Assembly: GCA_045532035.1 (NCBI GenBank)
Contig: JAZSFD010000096.1
Coordinates: 1 to 42,196 of the forward strand
DNA from: UMGS1052 sp045532035
Lineage (GTDB): Bacteria > Bacillota > Clostridia > Oscillospirales > CAG-382
Direction of reading: 5' to 3'
Length of the DNA: 42,196 bases
Shown here piece by piece: positions 32,690 through 41,019 of the stretch. The translations under genes and the position numbers were made by a program. The notes below the pieces were generated by a model. It had not been told where the DNA came from. It saw only the letters and a list, made by a program, of their open reading frames with translations, and did no database searches. Every line of letters starts with the position of its first letter. The stretch's first letter is position 1.

Positions 32690-33838
32690 ATGACGCCAAA
32701 TCTTAAAAAAACCGAATATTTTTTTCTGACAGTTGCGGCATTTGTCGGTTTTTCCTACATTCTTTCCCATTACGGAAGCCTTTTGGCTTCGATCCTTGCT
32801 CCCTTTGTGATCTCGTCGGTCTGTGCCCATTTTCTTTCGCCGCCGGCAAATTTTCTTTGCGAAAAGCTTCATTTTCCCAAATGGGCGGCACATATTTTTG
32901 TGGTGCTGACCTTTTACGCCGCACTTTTCACGGCGGCATATATTCTCATTTCGCGTCTTGTAAAGGAGCTTTCGGGGCTTTCGGCATATGCCGAGGCTCT
33001 GCGCGATTCTCTCCCCCGCTATCTCGAAAAAGCCGAAAGCTTTGCCGCCGACAAGCTCGGTTTTCTTTCATTCTCACAGGAGGGGACAAAATATCTTGCC
33101 GACGGCTTTGCGGCTTTTCTTTCGTCGGTCACCGAAAAGTTCGCCTCCTTTGCCTCACATATCCTTACAGATATAATTGCGTTCGTTCCGAATTTTCTTG
33201 TTTCGGCGGCAGTGACGGTGATAGCCACCTGTTATTTTTCGGCAGATCTTTCAAAAATAAAGCGTTTTTTGCTTTTTCAACTGCCCGACCGCGCAAAGGT
33301 GTTCTTTTCGGCGTGCAGAGTGCAGTTTTTTTCCACGACCTCAAAGTATCTCGGCGCATATCTTGCCATATCGCTTCTGACATTTTTCGAGCTTTTTTCG
33401 GGGCTTATGCTCATAAACCACGATTACGCCTTTGTGCTGGCGCTGGGCATCACCCTTGTGGACGCTTTGCCTTTTGTCGGCTGCGGAATAGTTCTTCTGC
33501 CCTGGTCACTGTTTGAATGGGCTTTCGGAAGCGTCGGAAAGGCAGTGGCTCTTCTTGTGCTGTACGCCGTTGTCGCGGTGGTAAGACAAATCGCCGAGCC
33601 CAAGATAGTAGGCTCGTTCATAGGGCTGTATCCTCTGCTGACCCTTTTTTCGGTATATGCAGGGGCAAAGCTCATGGGCTTCTTTGGAATATTCCTCTTT
33701 CCCATCGCCGCCATAACGCTTAAAAATCTCAACGACAAAGGCATCATAAAGCTCTTCAAAAACCCACCCGGAGACAAAAAAGAGCTTATTTCGGAAACGC
33801 GCGCGAAATACAAGAAATACAGAAAGGCAGGTAAATGA
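32690..33838 (+). CDS. AI-2E family membrane protein, YtvI-like
   Basis: 382-residue membrane protein with about eight membrane segments. It belongs to the AI-2E transporter (UPF0118/PerM) family: ILAPFVISSVCAHFLSPPANFLCEKLHFPKWAAHIF at the N-terminus and GITLVDALPFVGCGIVLLPWSLFEW and KIVGSFIGLYPLLTLFSVYAGAKLMGFFGIFLFPI at the C-terminus. The closest subgroup by length and motifs is the sporulation membrane protein YtvI; I infer that role with moderate confidence. It stands alone between convergent and divergent genes; AAAGGTTTGTTTT precedes the ATG, a modest ribosome site. Confidence 0.75.
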   Translation: MTPNLKKTEYFFLTVAAFVGFSYILSHYGSLLASILAPFVISSVCAHFLSPPANFLCEKLHFPKWAAHIFVVLTFYAALFTAAYILISRLVKELSGLSAYAEALRDSLPRYLEKAESFAADKLGFLSFSQEGTKYLADGFAAFLSSVTEKFASFASHILTDIIAFVPNFLVSAAVTVIATCYFSADLSKIKRFLLFQLPDRAKVFFSACRVQFFSTTSKYLGAYLAISLLTFFELFSGLMLINHDYAFVLALGITLVDALPFVGCGIVLLPWSLFEWAFGSVGKAVALLVLYAVVAVVRQIAEPKIVGSFIGLYPLLTLFSVYAGAKLMGFFGIFLFPIAAITLKNLNDKGIIKLFKNPPGDKKELISETRAKYKKYRKAGK

Positions 33839-33858
33839 TACTTCCGCTTATAAACGGC

Positions 33859-33897
33859 AAAAAATGTGAGAGATGCTGTCCTGATATGCACCTCTCA
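33859..33897 (-). terminator. Terminator of the EamA gene
   Basis: Stem TGAGAGATGC (33867-33876) with GCACCTCTCA (33888-33897), one wobble, 11-nt loop; on the minus strand it is followed by CATTTTTT (A6 at 33859-33864 on the plus strand). Confidence 0.75.
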
Positions 33898-33903
33898 TAC
33901 TCA

Positions 33904-34794
33904 TTATACTTTATTTCTTTTTTTCAATTCAAGCTGTGCAACGATTACACCGACAAAAATGAGCACACAGCCAAGATATCCCTTCACTGTCATGGTCTCG
34001 TTGCCGATGAGCGCACCGCCGACGGCACTGAAAAGAGATTCGGTCGAAAGGATGATCGTGGCAAGAGTCTGATCGTCGGAAAACTTCTGTCCGAGTATCT
34101 GACAGGTATATGCCACCGCTGTTGAGAAGATGCCACAGTAAAGCAGAGGTATCATCGCCTCCCCTACCCCAAGCCATGTGACCTCCTGAAAAGGAAGGGC
34201 AACGGCAAGGTTGTATATACCGCAGAAAAGCGCCTGAAAAAGGGCGAATTTTATGGGGCTGATATCACGGACAAGCAGATCTATCGAGATGATGTGTCCT
34301 GCCCAGAAAACCGCTCCCACAAGCAGAAAAATGTCGCCTGCCTCCACAGTGAAGTTTCCTTTAACGCTGAGCAGGAATATTCCGCCGATGGCAATAAGTG
34401 CTCCCAGCCAGACATTGAAAGAGGTCTTCTTGCGGAAAAATATGAAATATGCTATCGGCACGATGACCGAATAAAGAGCTGTGATAAAACCGCTTTTTCC
34501 CGAGTCGCCTGTCATAACTATTCCTGTCTGCTGAAGATAAGACGCCACGAAAAGGAAGCCCGCGCAGATGGCGGCGGCACGCAGGGTGCGAAGGAATCTT
34601 TTTTTATCGGCACTCTTTTCCTTGTCAAAAACAAGCACAACAGGCACAAGCGCCAAAGCGCCTATTATAAATCTGATGCCGTTGAACCAAAAGGTCGGAA
34701 CATCGTCTCCGCCCATCTTCTGAAAAACAAAGGCAAAGCCCCAGACTATGGCGGCGGTGAAAAGAAATATCGTGGATTTCAGCTTACGGTTCAT
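33904..34794 (-). CDS. EamA-family (DMT) transporter
   Basis: 296-residue membrane protein with ten hydrophobic segments arranged as two EamA repeats (TIFLFTAAIVWGFAFVFQKMG and AGDIFLLVGAVFWAGHIISIDLL). The C-terminal ILSTESLFSAVGGALIGNETMTVKGYLGCVLIFVGVIVAQ is a typical end of the second repeat. Members export metabolites or amino acids; no substrate is evident. It overlaps the end of the upstream phosphodiester glycosidase gene by 11 bp and is co-translated with it. Confidence 0.9.
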   Translation of the reverse strand: MNRKLKSTIFLFTAAIVWGFAFVFQKMGGDDVPTFWFNGIRFIIGALALVPVVLVFDKEKSADKKRFLRTLRAAAICAGFLFVASYLQQTGIVMTGDSGKSGFITALYSVIVPIAYFIFFRKKTSFNVWLGALIAIGGIFLLSVKGNFTVEAGDIFLLVGAVFWAGHIISIDLLVRDISPIKFALFQALFCGIYNLAVALPFQEVTWLGVGEAMIPLLYCGIFSTAVAYTCQILGQKFSDDQTLATIILSTESLFSAVGGALIGNETMTVKGYLGCVLIFVGVIVAQLELKKRNKV

Positions 34795-35971
34795 TGGAAA
34801 TGTCTTCTCCTTGTATGTTTTCTGTTTCTTTCTCGGCGGCCGGAAGAACGACCCAGCAGTTGTTTATGTATCTTTCAAAGCCAAGACTCGGCTTGTTGAC
34901 AAACTCATCGTTATATATCATAACCGTCGAGCTTCCGCCGTCCATCATGGCGGCGTTATGACAATTTTCGGCAAGAAGAGTTTCCTGCAAGGGCAAAAGA
35001 TCACAGCCTGCGCTGTATCCCGGCTGACGGCCGTCGACCACCATGAAGATAATTTCTCCGCTCTTTCGCTGACCTATGGCAGTGCGGGGGGCAATTCCCC
35101 AACCGCCGGTTGTGCCCTCTTTCACAAGCCCCTTGCCGTTGACGATGATATAAGGGCTGAAGGACACGGCGCTGACTATATCGTTTTCGATCGCCCACTG
35201 AGGTGTACACTGACGAAGGACAAGCACTCCTTCCGAGTTCATGCCTACCATGTTATAGATCTTGTTTTCGATAAGCTCGGGGTCCTGCGGATAAACAAGC
35301 ACTCCGTTTTCAATGACAACTCCCGAAGGGGTTCCGCCGTTTGAATCATAGTTCGGTCCGTCGGTAAAGCCACCTCCGTTGATGCCTGCCACAGCTCCCG
35401 CGTTCTTTATCATTGTCGATACCTTCTGACCGCAATCAAGCTGGCGTCGGGTGTCTTCTACCCTGACTCGTTTCGGATCGTCAATAAGCATCAGAAAGCC
35501 TTGCCATCCGCTGCCCGATACATTTTTCAGATAAAGTCCCTCTTCAAGCTTTGTATACCCTTCCTCCACATAAGGATCTATCACGATTTCGGGCTCGGAA
35601 GGGAGCTCCTCTTTTTCATTTTCGGGAGGAACAACAGCTTCTGCTTCGGGTTCTTCCTCTTTATCCGGTATTTCTATCTGATCCACATCGGTCACAAAGC
35701 CCGTGTCATCCACTCTTTCGTTTTCGATTATTTCGTCTATCGTTTCCTGAGAGAAAAACCAGGTGGCAAGGAATCTGTGATGCATTGTGCCCCAGGCGGT
35801 GCAGATCCACTGATTTCTGATGGACGGAAAAAGTCCCGACACTATCAGGACATAAAACCCTGCGGCACAAATAATGCCGAATATGACGATGCTCACAAAA
35901 AGATCAATTGCTCTGTTCTTCAAGCCTCGTTTTACGGTTCCGTCTTTATAATAAAGTACACTTCTTTTCAT
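34784..35971 (-). CDS. Membrane-anchored phosphodiester glycosidase (NAGPA domain)
   Basis: 395-residue protein with a cytoplasmic start, one membrane helix (about residues 25-48), an acidic linker (about 95-140) and an extracellular phosphodiester glycosidase domain. Domain motifs are GAVAGINGGGFTD, AIGQRKSGEIIFMVVDGRQPGYSAGC and AAMMDGGSSTVMIYND, the last equivalent to the MNLDGGGSTT of the SLH protein at 2036-5545. ATG 35971 follows GGAGG at ten bases; 63 upstream codons are not convincing. The family removes or transfers sugar phosphodiester-linked residues at the cell surface. It shares an operon with the EamA gene. Confidence 0.85.
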   Translation of the reverse strand: MKRSVLYYKDGTVKRGLKNRAIDLFVSIVIFGIICAAGFYVLIVSGLFPSIRNQWICTAWGTMHHRFLATWFFSQETIDEIIENERVDDTGFVTDVDQIEIPDKEEEPEAEAVVPPENEKEELPSEPEIVIDPYVEEGYTKLEEGLYLKNVSGSGWQGFLMLIDDPKRVRVEDTRRQLDCGQKVSTMIKNAGAVAGINGGGFTDGPNYDSNGGTPSGVVIENGVLVYPQDPELIENKIYNMVGMNSEGVLVLRQCTPQWAIENDIVSAVSFSPYIIVNGKGLVKEGTTGGWGIAPRTAIGQRKSGEIIFMVVDGRQPGYSAGCDLLPLQETLLAENCHNAAMMDGGSSTVMIYNDEFVNKPSLGFERYINNCWVVLPAAEKETENIQGEDISNEP

Positions 35972-36166
35972 TTTCCGGGCGCCTCCGAACACCATAACAA
36001 AAAAATACAAATTCATTATAATTGTAGCACAAGTGCAACAGATATTCAACAGAAAACGCAAAAAATGCGAAAATTTCTCGCCTCTTTTTTCGCCGGCAAA
36101 ATATCTTTTGCTGTCCCAAAGCTCGATTGCCGTACGCCAATATTTGTAAAATCGAGGCAAAAGTTG

Positions 36167-36195
36167 TTGACAAAATATAAAATATGTGATATTAT
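36167..36195 (+). promoter_or_regulatory. SigA promoter of the purine salvage cluster
   Basis: TTGACA (36167-36172) and TATTAT (36190-36195) with a 17-bp spacer, about 160 bp upstream of xpt. Confidence 0.8.
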
Positions 36196-36201
36196 ATGTT
36201 T

Positions 36202-36356
36202 CGGAAAGATAAGTCCGCGAGTAAAGTAAACAAAGAACGCAAAAAGTGTCACTGTTTACTTTGTTTTGCTTTTTGGGGTCACGGAAGTGTTTTCTTCGGT
36301 CATTTCAAAAGCTTTCGCGGTAGTTTTGCAAAGCTTATTGTGAGGATTCATTTTTT
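36202..36356 (+). promoter_or_regulatory. Structured xpt leader with terminator-like hairpin
   Basis: The 155-nt leader holds a perfect 10-bp stem AAAGTAAACA (36223-36232) with TGTTTACTTT (36253-36262), 20-nt loop, followed by the U-rich GTTTTGCTTTTT. A second hairpin can form around GGTCACGGAAG and CTTCGGTCA (36276-36302). The purine riboswitch core usually placed before xpt is not recognisable. It may be an attenuator of another type. Confidence 0.55.
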
Positions 36357-36932
36357 ATGAAAGCACTTGAAGAAAAGATCCTTTCGGACGGCGAAGTTCT
36401 CCCCGGTGGAGTTCTCAAGGTCGGAAGTTTTCTCAATCACCATATGGACATAAGCTTTCTCATGGAGATGGGAAAGGACATGGCAGACGCTTTCCGGAGC
36501 GACGGCGTCACAAAAATCCTCACGGTTGAGGCATCCGGCATCGCCTTTGCCGTGGCGGCAGCAAATTTTCTGGGCGTTCCCCTCACCTTTGCGAAAAAGA
36601 ACAAAACAAACAACGTCTCGTCCGACACATACAGCGCGTCTGTTGATTCCTTCACCCACGGCAGGACCTATGAGATCACCGTACCCAGGGAATATATCGG
36701 CGAAAACGACAGAATCCTGATCGTGGACGATTTTCTTGCCTGCGGCAACGCCATAAAAGGTCTTTGCAAGATCGTATCCGATGCGAAAGCAACTGTTGTC
36801 GGCGCAGCCTGCGCCATCGAAAAAGGCTTTCAGGGCGGCGGAGACGAATTGCGGGCATCAGGGCTTAAGGTGCACTCGCTTGCCATCGTCGATTCGATGG
36901 AGGACGGAAAGATCGTTTTCCGCGAAAACTAA
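36357..36932 (+). CDS. xpt: Xanthine phosphoribosyltransferase
   Basis: 191-residue enzyme converting xanthine and PRPP to XMP. The N-terminus MKALEEKILSDGEVLPGGVLKVGSFLNHHMD is typical of Xpt, with KILTVEASGIAFAVAAANFLGVPLTFAKKNK and the PRPP-binding ILIVDDFLACGNAIKGL (Asp-Asp followed by the loop). Length is normal. TGAGGA precedes the ATG. The gene is next to a nucleoside ABC importer, consistent with purine salvage. The promoter and leader lie upstream at 36167-36356. Confidence 0.95.
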   Translation: MKALEEKILSDGEVLPGGVLKVGSFLNHHMDISFLMEMGKDMADAFRSDGVTKILTVEASGIAFAVAAANFLGVPLTFAKKNKTNNVSSDTYSASVDSFTHGRTYEITVPREYIGENDRILIVDDFLACGNAIKGLCKIVSDAKATVVGAACAIEKGFQGGGDELRASGLKVHSLAIVDSMEDGKIVFREN

Positions 36933-36993
36933 TTTCGGTGTAAATTTATTTACATAATTATTTAATTTTGCCGGAAACGGCAGGAGGTAAAAA

Positions 36994-38250
36994 ATGAAAA
37001 AGATTCTTTCAATCACAGTTGTACTCGCAATGCTTCTTTCGGCAGTTGCAGTATTCACAAGCTGTGGCGAAAAGCCCGTAAACGAAGAAGCAGTTCAGGG
37101 TGAAGAAGTCCAGGGCGAAGAAGAAGCTCCCGCAGGCGTTGCCAAGGAAGACATCAAGGTCGGTTTCATCTTCCTTCACGATGAAAACTCCACCTATGAC
37201 AAGAACTTTATCGATGCAGCAACAGCTGTAGTTGAAAAGCTCGGTCTTACCGAAGAACAGGCTATCTTCAAGGTAAACGTTCCCGAAGGAACAGAGTGCT
37301 ATGATGCAGCAGCAGAGCTTGCTGATGACGGTTGCGACCTCATCTTTGCAGACTCTTTCGGTCACGAAGACTTCATGATCGAAGCAGCAAAGGAATTCCC
37401 TGAAGTTGTATTCTGCCACGCAACAGGTACAAAGGCTCACACAGAAAACCTTCCCAACTTCTACAATGCTTTCGCTTCCATTTACGAAGGCCGTTACCTT
37501 GTAGGCGTTGCCGCAGGTCTTAAGCTCAACGAAATGATCGAAAATGGCGACATCACAGCTGAAGAAGCTAAGATGGGTTATGTCGGCGCACATCCTTACG
37601 CTGAAGTTAAGTCGGGCTACACATCCTTCTACCTCGGCGCAAAGTCTGTTTGCCCCACAGTAACAATGGACGTTAAGTTCACCAACTCCTGGTTTGACAT
37701 CGCTCTTGAAAAGGAAGCTGCAAACGCTCTTATCAACGACGGTTGTGTTCTTATCAGCCAGCACGCTGACTCCGAAGGCGCTCCCAAGGCTTGTGAAGAA
37801 GCAGGCGTTCCCAACGTTGCTTACAACCTCGACACAAGAATTTGGGGTCCCAACACAGCTCTCGTTTCCTCCAAGATCAACTGGGCTCCTTACTTCGAAC
37901 ACATCATCAACGCTGTAATCAACGGCACAGAGATCGAACAGGACTACTGCTACGGTCTTGAAGAAGGCTCTGTTGAAATCCTCGGCCTCAACGAAACAGT
38001 TGCAGCTGCAGGCACAACAGAAAAGCTCGAAGAAGTTAAGGCTGCTCTCATCGCAGGCGAAACAAAGGTATTTGATACCGCAACCTTCACAGTTGACGGT
38101 GCAGCTCTTGAAAGCTACAAGGCTGACGTTGATTCCGACGAAGCTTTCACACCCGACACAGAAGTTGTCTCCGACGGTTACTTCCACGAATCCGAATACC
38201 GTTCGGCTCCTTACTTTGACATCGATATCGACGGTATCAACCTCAAGTAA
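36994..38250 (+). CDS. BMP-family lipoprotein, nucleoside-binding subunit
   Basis: 418-residue solute-binding lipoprotein. A signal peptide and lipobox (LLSAVAVFTSCG, Cys25) are followed by an acidic linker and the BMP/PnrA domain: VGFIFLHDENSTYDKNF, DLIFADSFGHEDFMIEAAKEFPEVVFCHATG, YEGRYLVGVAAGL and the Trp-containing C-terminal half. Homologues bind purine nucleosides. AGGAGG precedes the ATG. Codon choice (GCA, GCT, AAG, GAA, GGT) is more biased than in neighbours, which suggests high expression. It begins 61 bp after xpt, with a hairpin after it that could lower transcription of the downstream ABC genes. Confidence 0.92.
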   Translation: MKKILSITVVLAMLLSAVAVFTSCGEKPVNEEAVQGEEVQGEEEAPAGVAKEDIKVGFIFLHDENSTYDKNFIDAATAVVEKLGLTEEQAIFKVNVPEGTECYDAAAELADDGCDLIFADSFGHEDFMIEAAKEFPEVVFCHATGTKAHTENLPNFYNAFASIYEGRYLVGVAAGLKLNEMIENGDITAEEAKMGYVGAHPYAEVKSGYTSFYLGAKSVCPTVTMDVKFTNSWFDIALEKEAANALINDGCVLISQHADSEGAPKACEEAGVPNVAYNLDTRIWGPNTALVSSKINWAPYFEHIINAVINGTEIEQDYCYGLEEGSVEILGLNETVAAAGTTEKLEEVKAALIAGETKVFDTATFTVDGAALESYKADVDSDEAFTPDTEVVSDGYFHESEYRSAPYFDIDIDGINLK

Positions 38251-38273
38251 GAAGAATTAAAAATGCTATGCGT

Positions 38274-38298
38274 CAGGCGGGGCGATTCGCCCCGCCTG
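38274..38298 (+). terminator. Attenuator-like hairpin between lipoprotein and ATPase genes
   Basis: A 10-bp GC-rich stem (38274-38283 with 38289-38298, 5-nt loop) followed by TACCCTTTTT. The weak U-tract suggests partial termination, giving more binding protein than ABC components. Confidence 0.75.
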
Positions 38299-38340
38299 TA
38301 CCCTTTTTCCAGAAGTTACTTAAATCATATGGAGGCTTTT

Positions 38341-39876
38341 ATGAACAGTTATCCGGCAATTGAATTACGGAATATAACAAAAACCTTCGGAAGCGTTGTT
38401 GCAAACAAAAATGTCTGCCTCACCGTCAAAAAGGGCGAGATCCTCTCGATCCTGGGTGAAAACGGCAGCGGAAAAACAACTCTTATGAATATGATCTCGG
38501 GAATCTATTTTCCCGACGAGGGTCAGATTTTTGTCGACGGCAAGGAAGTTGTTATCAGATCTCCGAAAGATGCGTTTGATCACAAAATCGGTATGATACA
38601 TCAGCACTTCAAACTTGTGGATGTTTTTACCGCCGCTGAAAATATAATCCTCGGACTTAAAAACGAAAAAGGCTTTGATATCAAAAAGGCTGAGAAAAAA
38701 GTTCAGGAAATATCAGACAAATACGGCTTTGCTCTTGATCCGACAAAAAAGATATACGAAATGTCGGTCTCGGAAAAGCAGACTGTTGAGATCATCCGCG
38801 TGCTTTACCGCGACGCCGACATTCTCATTCTTGACGAGCCTACGGCAGTGCTCACTCCCCAGGAGGCACAAACGCTTTTTGCCATCCTTCGCAGAATGCG
38901 AGACGACGGAAAAGCCATCATTATCATCACCCACAAGCTCCATGAGGTGCTTTCCCTTTCGGACAGAGTTTCGGTTCTCAGGAAAGGCGAATATGTTGGT
39001 ACGGTAAACACCTGCGATGCCACCGAAAAGAGTCTTACCGAAATGATGGTCGGTCAGAAGGTTTCGCTGAACATTGATCGCGACGAACCCCAAAATTCCC
39101 AGGACAGGCTTGTGGTAAGCAACATTAACTGCATCAACCGCGACGGCGTGCAGGTGCTCAACGACATTTCCTTCGTTGCCCGTTCGGGAGAAATTCTTGG
39201 TATTGCCGGAATTGCGGGAAGCGGTCAGAGAGAGCTGCTTGAATCAATTGCAGGTCTTCAGAAGCTCAACAGCGGAAGCATACTCTATCACAATCCCAAA
39301 GCAGGCGGTGTCGAAGATCTGCGCAACAAAACCCCTTTGCAGATAAGAGAGCTCGGCGTGCGCCTTTCGTTTGTTCCCGAAGACAGACTCGGAATGGGTC
39401 TTGTGGCAAACATGGACATTGTGGACAACATGATGCTCAGAAGCTACAGAAAGGGACATTCCTTCTTCGTGGAAAGAAAAGCCCCCGAACAGCTTGCGGA
39501 AGATATTATAAGCCGCCTGCAGGTTGTCACCCCCAGCTCCCATACCCCTGTGCGCAGACTTTCGGGAGGTAATGTGCAGAAGGTTCTTGTGGGACGCGAG
39601 ATCGCCTCGGCACCAAAGGTGCTTATGGCGGCATATCCCGTACGCGGACTTGATATCAACTCTTCCTACACCATCTATAATCTGCTCAACGAGCAAAAGC
39701 GCAACGGCGCCGCCGTCATCTTTGTCGGCGAAGACCTTGATGTACTTATCGAGCTTTGCGACCGCATCCTTGTTCTCTGCGGAGGCAAGATCAGCGGAAT
39801 CGTTGACGCACGGAATATCACAAAAGAGGAGATCGGTCTTCTCATGACAAAATCCGAGCAAGGAGGTGCAAAATGA
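38341..39876 (+). CDS. Nucleoside ABC importer, double ATPase subunit
   Basis: 511-residue protein with two fused ATPase domains. The first has Walker A GENGSGKTT, the signature MSVSEKQTVEI and Walker B LILDEPTAVLTP. The second has a degenerate P-loop GIAGSGQRELL, the signature LSGGNVQKVLVGRE and a Walker B ending in AAYPVRGLDI, so as in relatives the second site is probably weak. ATG 38341 follows GGAGG. The architecture matches NupO/YufO/PnrC-type nucleoside importers. It overlaps the next gene by four bases (ATGA). Confidence 0.94.
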   Translation: MNSYPAIELRNITKTFGSVVANKNVCLTVKKGEILSILGENGSGKTTLMNMISGIYFPDEGQIFVDGKEVVIRSPKDAFDHKIGMIHQHFKLVDVFTAAENIILGLKNEKGFDIKKAEKKVQEISDKYGFALDPTKKIYEMSVSEKQTVEIIRVLYRDADILILDEPTAVLTPQEAQTLFAILRRMRDDGKAIIIITHKLHEVLSLSDRVSVLRKGEYVGTVNTCDATEKSLTEMMVGQKVSLNIDRDEPQNSQDRLVVSNINCINRDGVQVLNDISFVARSGEILGIAGIAGSGQRELLESIAGLQKLNSGSILYHNPKAGGVEDLRNKTPLQIRELGVRLSFVPEDRLGMGLVANMDIVDNMMLRSYRKGHSFFVERKAPEQLAEDIISRLQVVTPSSHTPVRRLSGGNVQKVLVGREIASAPKVLMAAYPVRGLDINSSYTIYNLLNEQKRNGAAVIFVGEDLDVLIELCDRILVLCGGKISGIVDARNITKEEIGLLMTKSEQGGAK

Positions 39877-41015
39877 ACAACATATCCTACGAAAAGCATA
39901 TAAAGGATCAGAAGCAGCGCAAGGTGCATGATCCCCTTTTCCAGATCGTCAAACGCGACGGAATGGAATGGTATAAATCGCTTGCCATTCGTTTGGGAGC
40001 AATCCTTATCGCTCTTGTGGTCTGCGGACTTGTGCTTGTTCTTCTCACAAATATGCTCGGCACTCCCTATAATCCCATCAAGATTTATAAGACCATGTTT
40101 GACGGTGCCTTCGGTTCTGCAAGAAAGACCTGGGTAACCATGCAGGATGTGGCAATGCTCCTTTGTGTTTCGCTGGCAGTAACTCCCGCGTTCAAAATGA
40201 GATTCTGGAACATCGGTGCCGAAGGTCAGACCCTTATCGGCGGTCTTTGCGCCGCAATCTGCATGAAATATCTCGGCCCTGTGCTTCCCGATGCCATAAC
40301 CATTCCGATAATGCTTGTCGCCTGCATCGCAAGCGGTGCCATCTGGGCGATCATCCCCGCATATTTCAAGGCAAAATTCAACACAAACGAAACTCTTTTC
40401 ACTCTCATGCTCAACTATGTGGCAATGCAGATCATAAGAATTTTCATCGCCATCTGGGTGCCCACAGGTTCGGGCGTTCTCAGCCGAATCAATTATGCGC
40501 ATCTGCCTGTACTTTTTGAAAAGAAGCAGCTTCTTAACATACTTGTGGTGGCTTTGCTTACGGTTGCTTTGTATATCTATATGCGATATTCCAAGCAGGG
40601 ATATGAAATTTCTGTCGTAGGCGAAAGCGAAAACACCGCAAAGTATATCGGAATCAATGTCAAAAAGGTCATCATCCGTACCATGGCAATTTCCGGCGCC
40701 ATCTGCGGTATCGCAGGACTTCTTCTTGTCGCAGGTCGTGACTATACCGTATCGGCGGCAACCGCAGGCGGCATGGGCTTTACCGCCATCATGGTCTCCT
40801 GGCTTGCAAAGTTCAACCCCTTTGTCATGCCCCTCACCTCATTCCTCATCGTTTTCCTTGAGCGCGGCGCTTCCGAAATGGCATCCCGTCTGCGTCTCAA
40901 CGAAAGTATTTCTGATGTTGTTACAGGCATCATCATTTTCTTCATCATCGGTTGCGAATTCTTTGTAAATTACAAGATTCTCTTCCGACACGGCAAGCAT
41001 AACAGGGAGGTGTAA
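39873..41015 (+). CDS. Nucleoside ABC importer permease 1
   Basis: 380-residue membrane subunit, with eight to ten hydrophobic segments, of the BPD_transp_2 family. Family features include FKMRFWNIGAEGQTLIGGLCAAICM, FNTNETLFTLMLNYVAMQIIRI and YEISVVGESENTAKYIGINVKKVIIRTMAISGAICGIAGLLLVAGRDYTVSA. The 40-residue cytoplasmic N-terminal extension is charged. It begins inside the stop of the ATPase gene. With the next gene it forms the heterodimeric channel for purine nucleosides, as in YufPQ/NupPQ. Confidence 0.94.
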   Translation: MNNISYEKHIKDQKQRKVHDPLFQIVKRDGMEWYKSLAIRLGAILIALVVCGLVLVLLTNMLGTPYNPIKIYKTMFDGAFGSARKTWVTMQDVAMLLCVSLAVTPAFKMRFWNIGAEGQTLIGGLCAAICMKYLGPVLPDAITIPIMLVACIASGAIWAIIPAYFKAKFNTNETLFTLMLNYVAMQIIRIFIAIWVPTGSGVLSRINYAHLPVLFEKKQLLNILVVALLTVALYIYMRYSKQGYEISVVGESENTAKYIGINVKKVIIRTMAISGAICGIAGLLLVAGRDYTVSAATAGGMGFTAIMVSWLAKFNPFVMPLTSFLIVFLERGASEMASRLRLNESISDVVTGIIIFFIIGCEFFVNYKILFRHGKHNREV

Positions 41016-41019
41016 GCTC

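Noticed and set aside
36202..36356. Guanine/xanthine riboswitch before xpt
   Set aside because: The expected conserved aptamer segments are not visible by eye; only generic stems are present.
37009..38187. 392-codon open frame antisense to the BMP lipoprotein gene
   Set aside because: It mirrors the biased codons of a well-supported gene, has no ribosome site and an implausible Cys/Phe/Val-rich composition.
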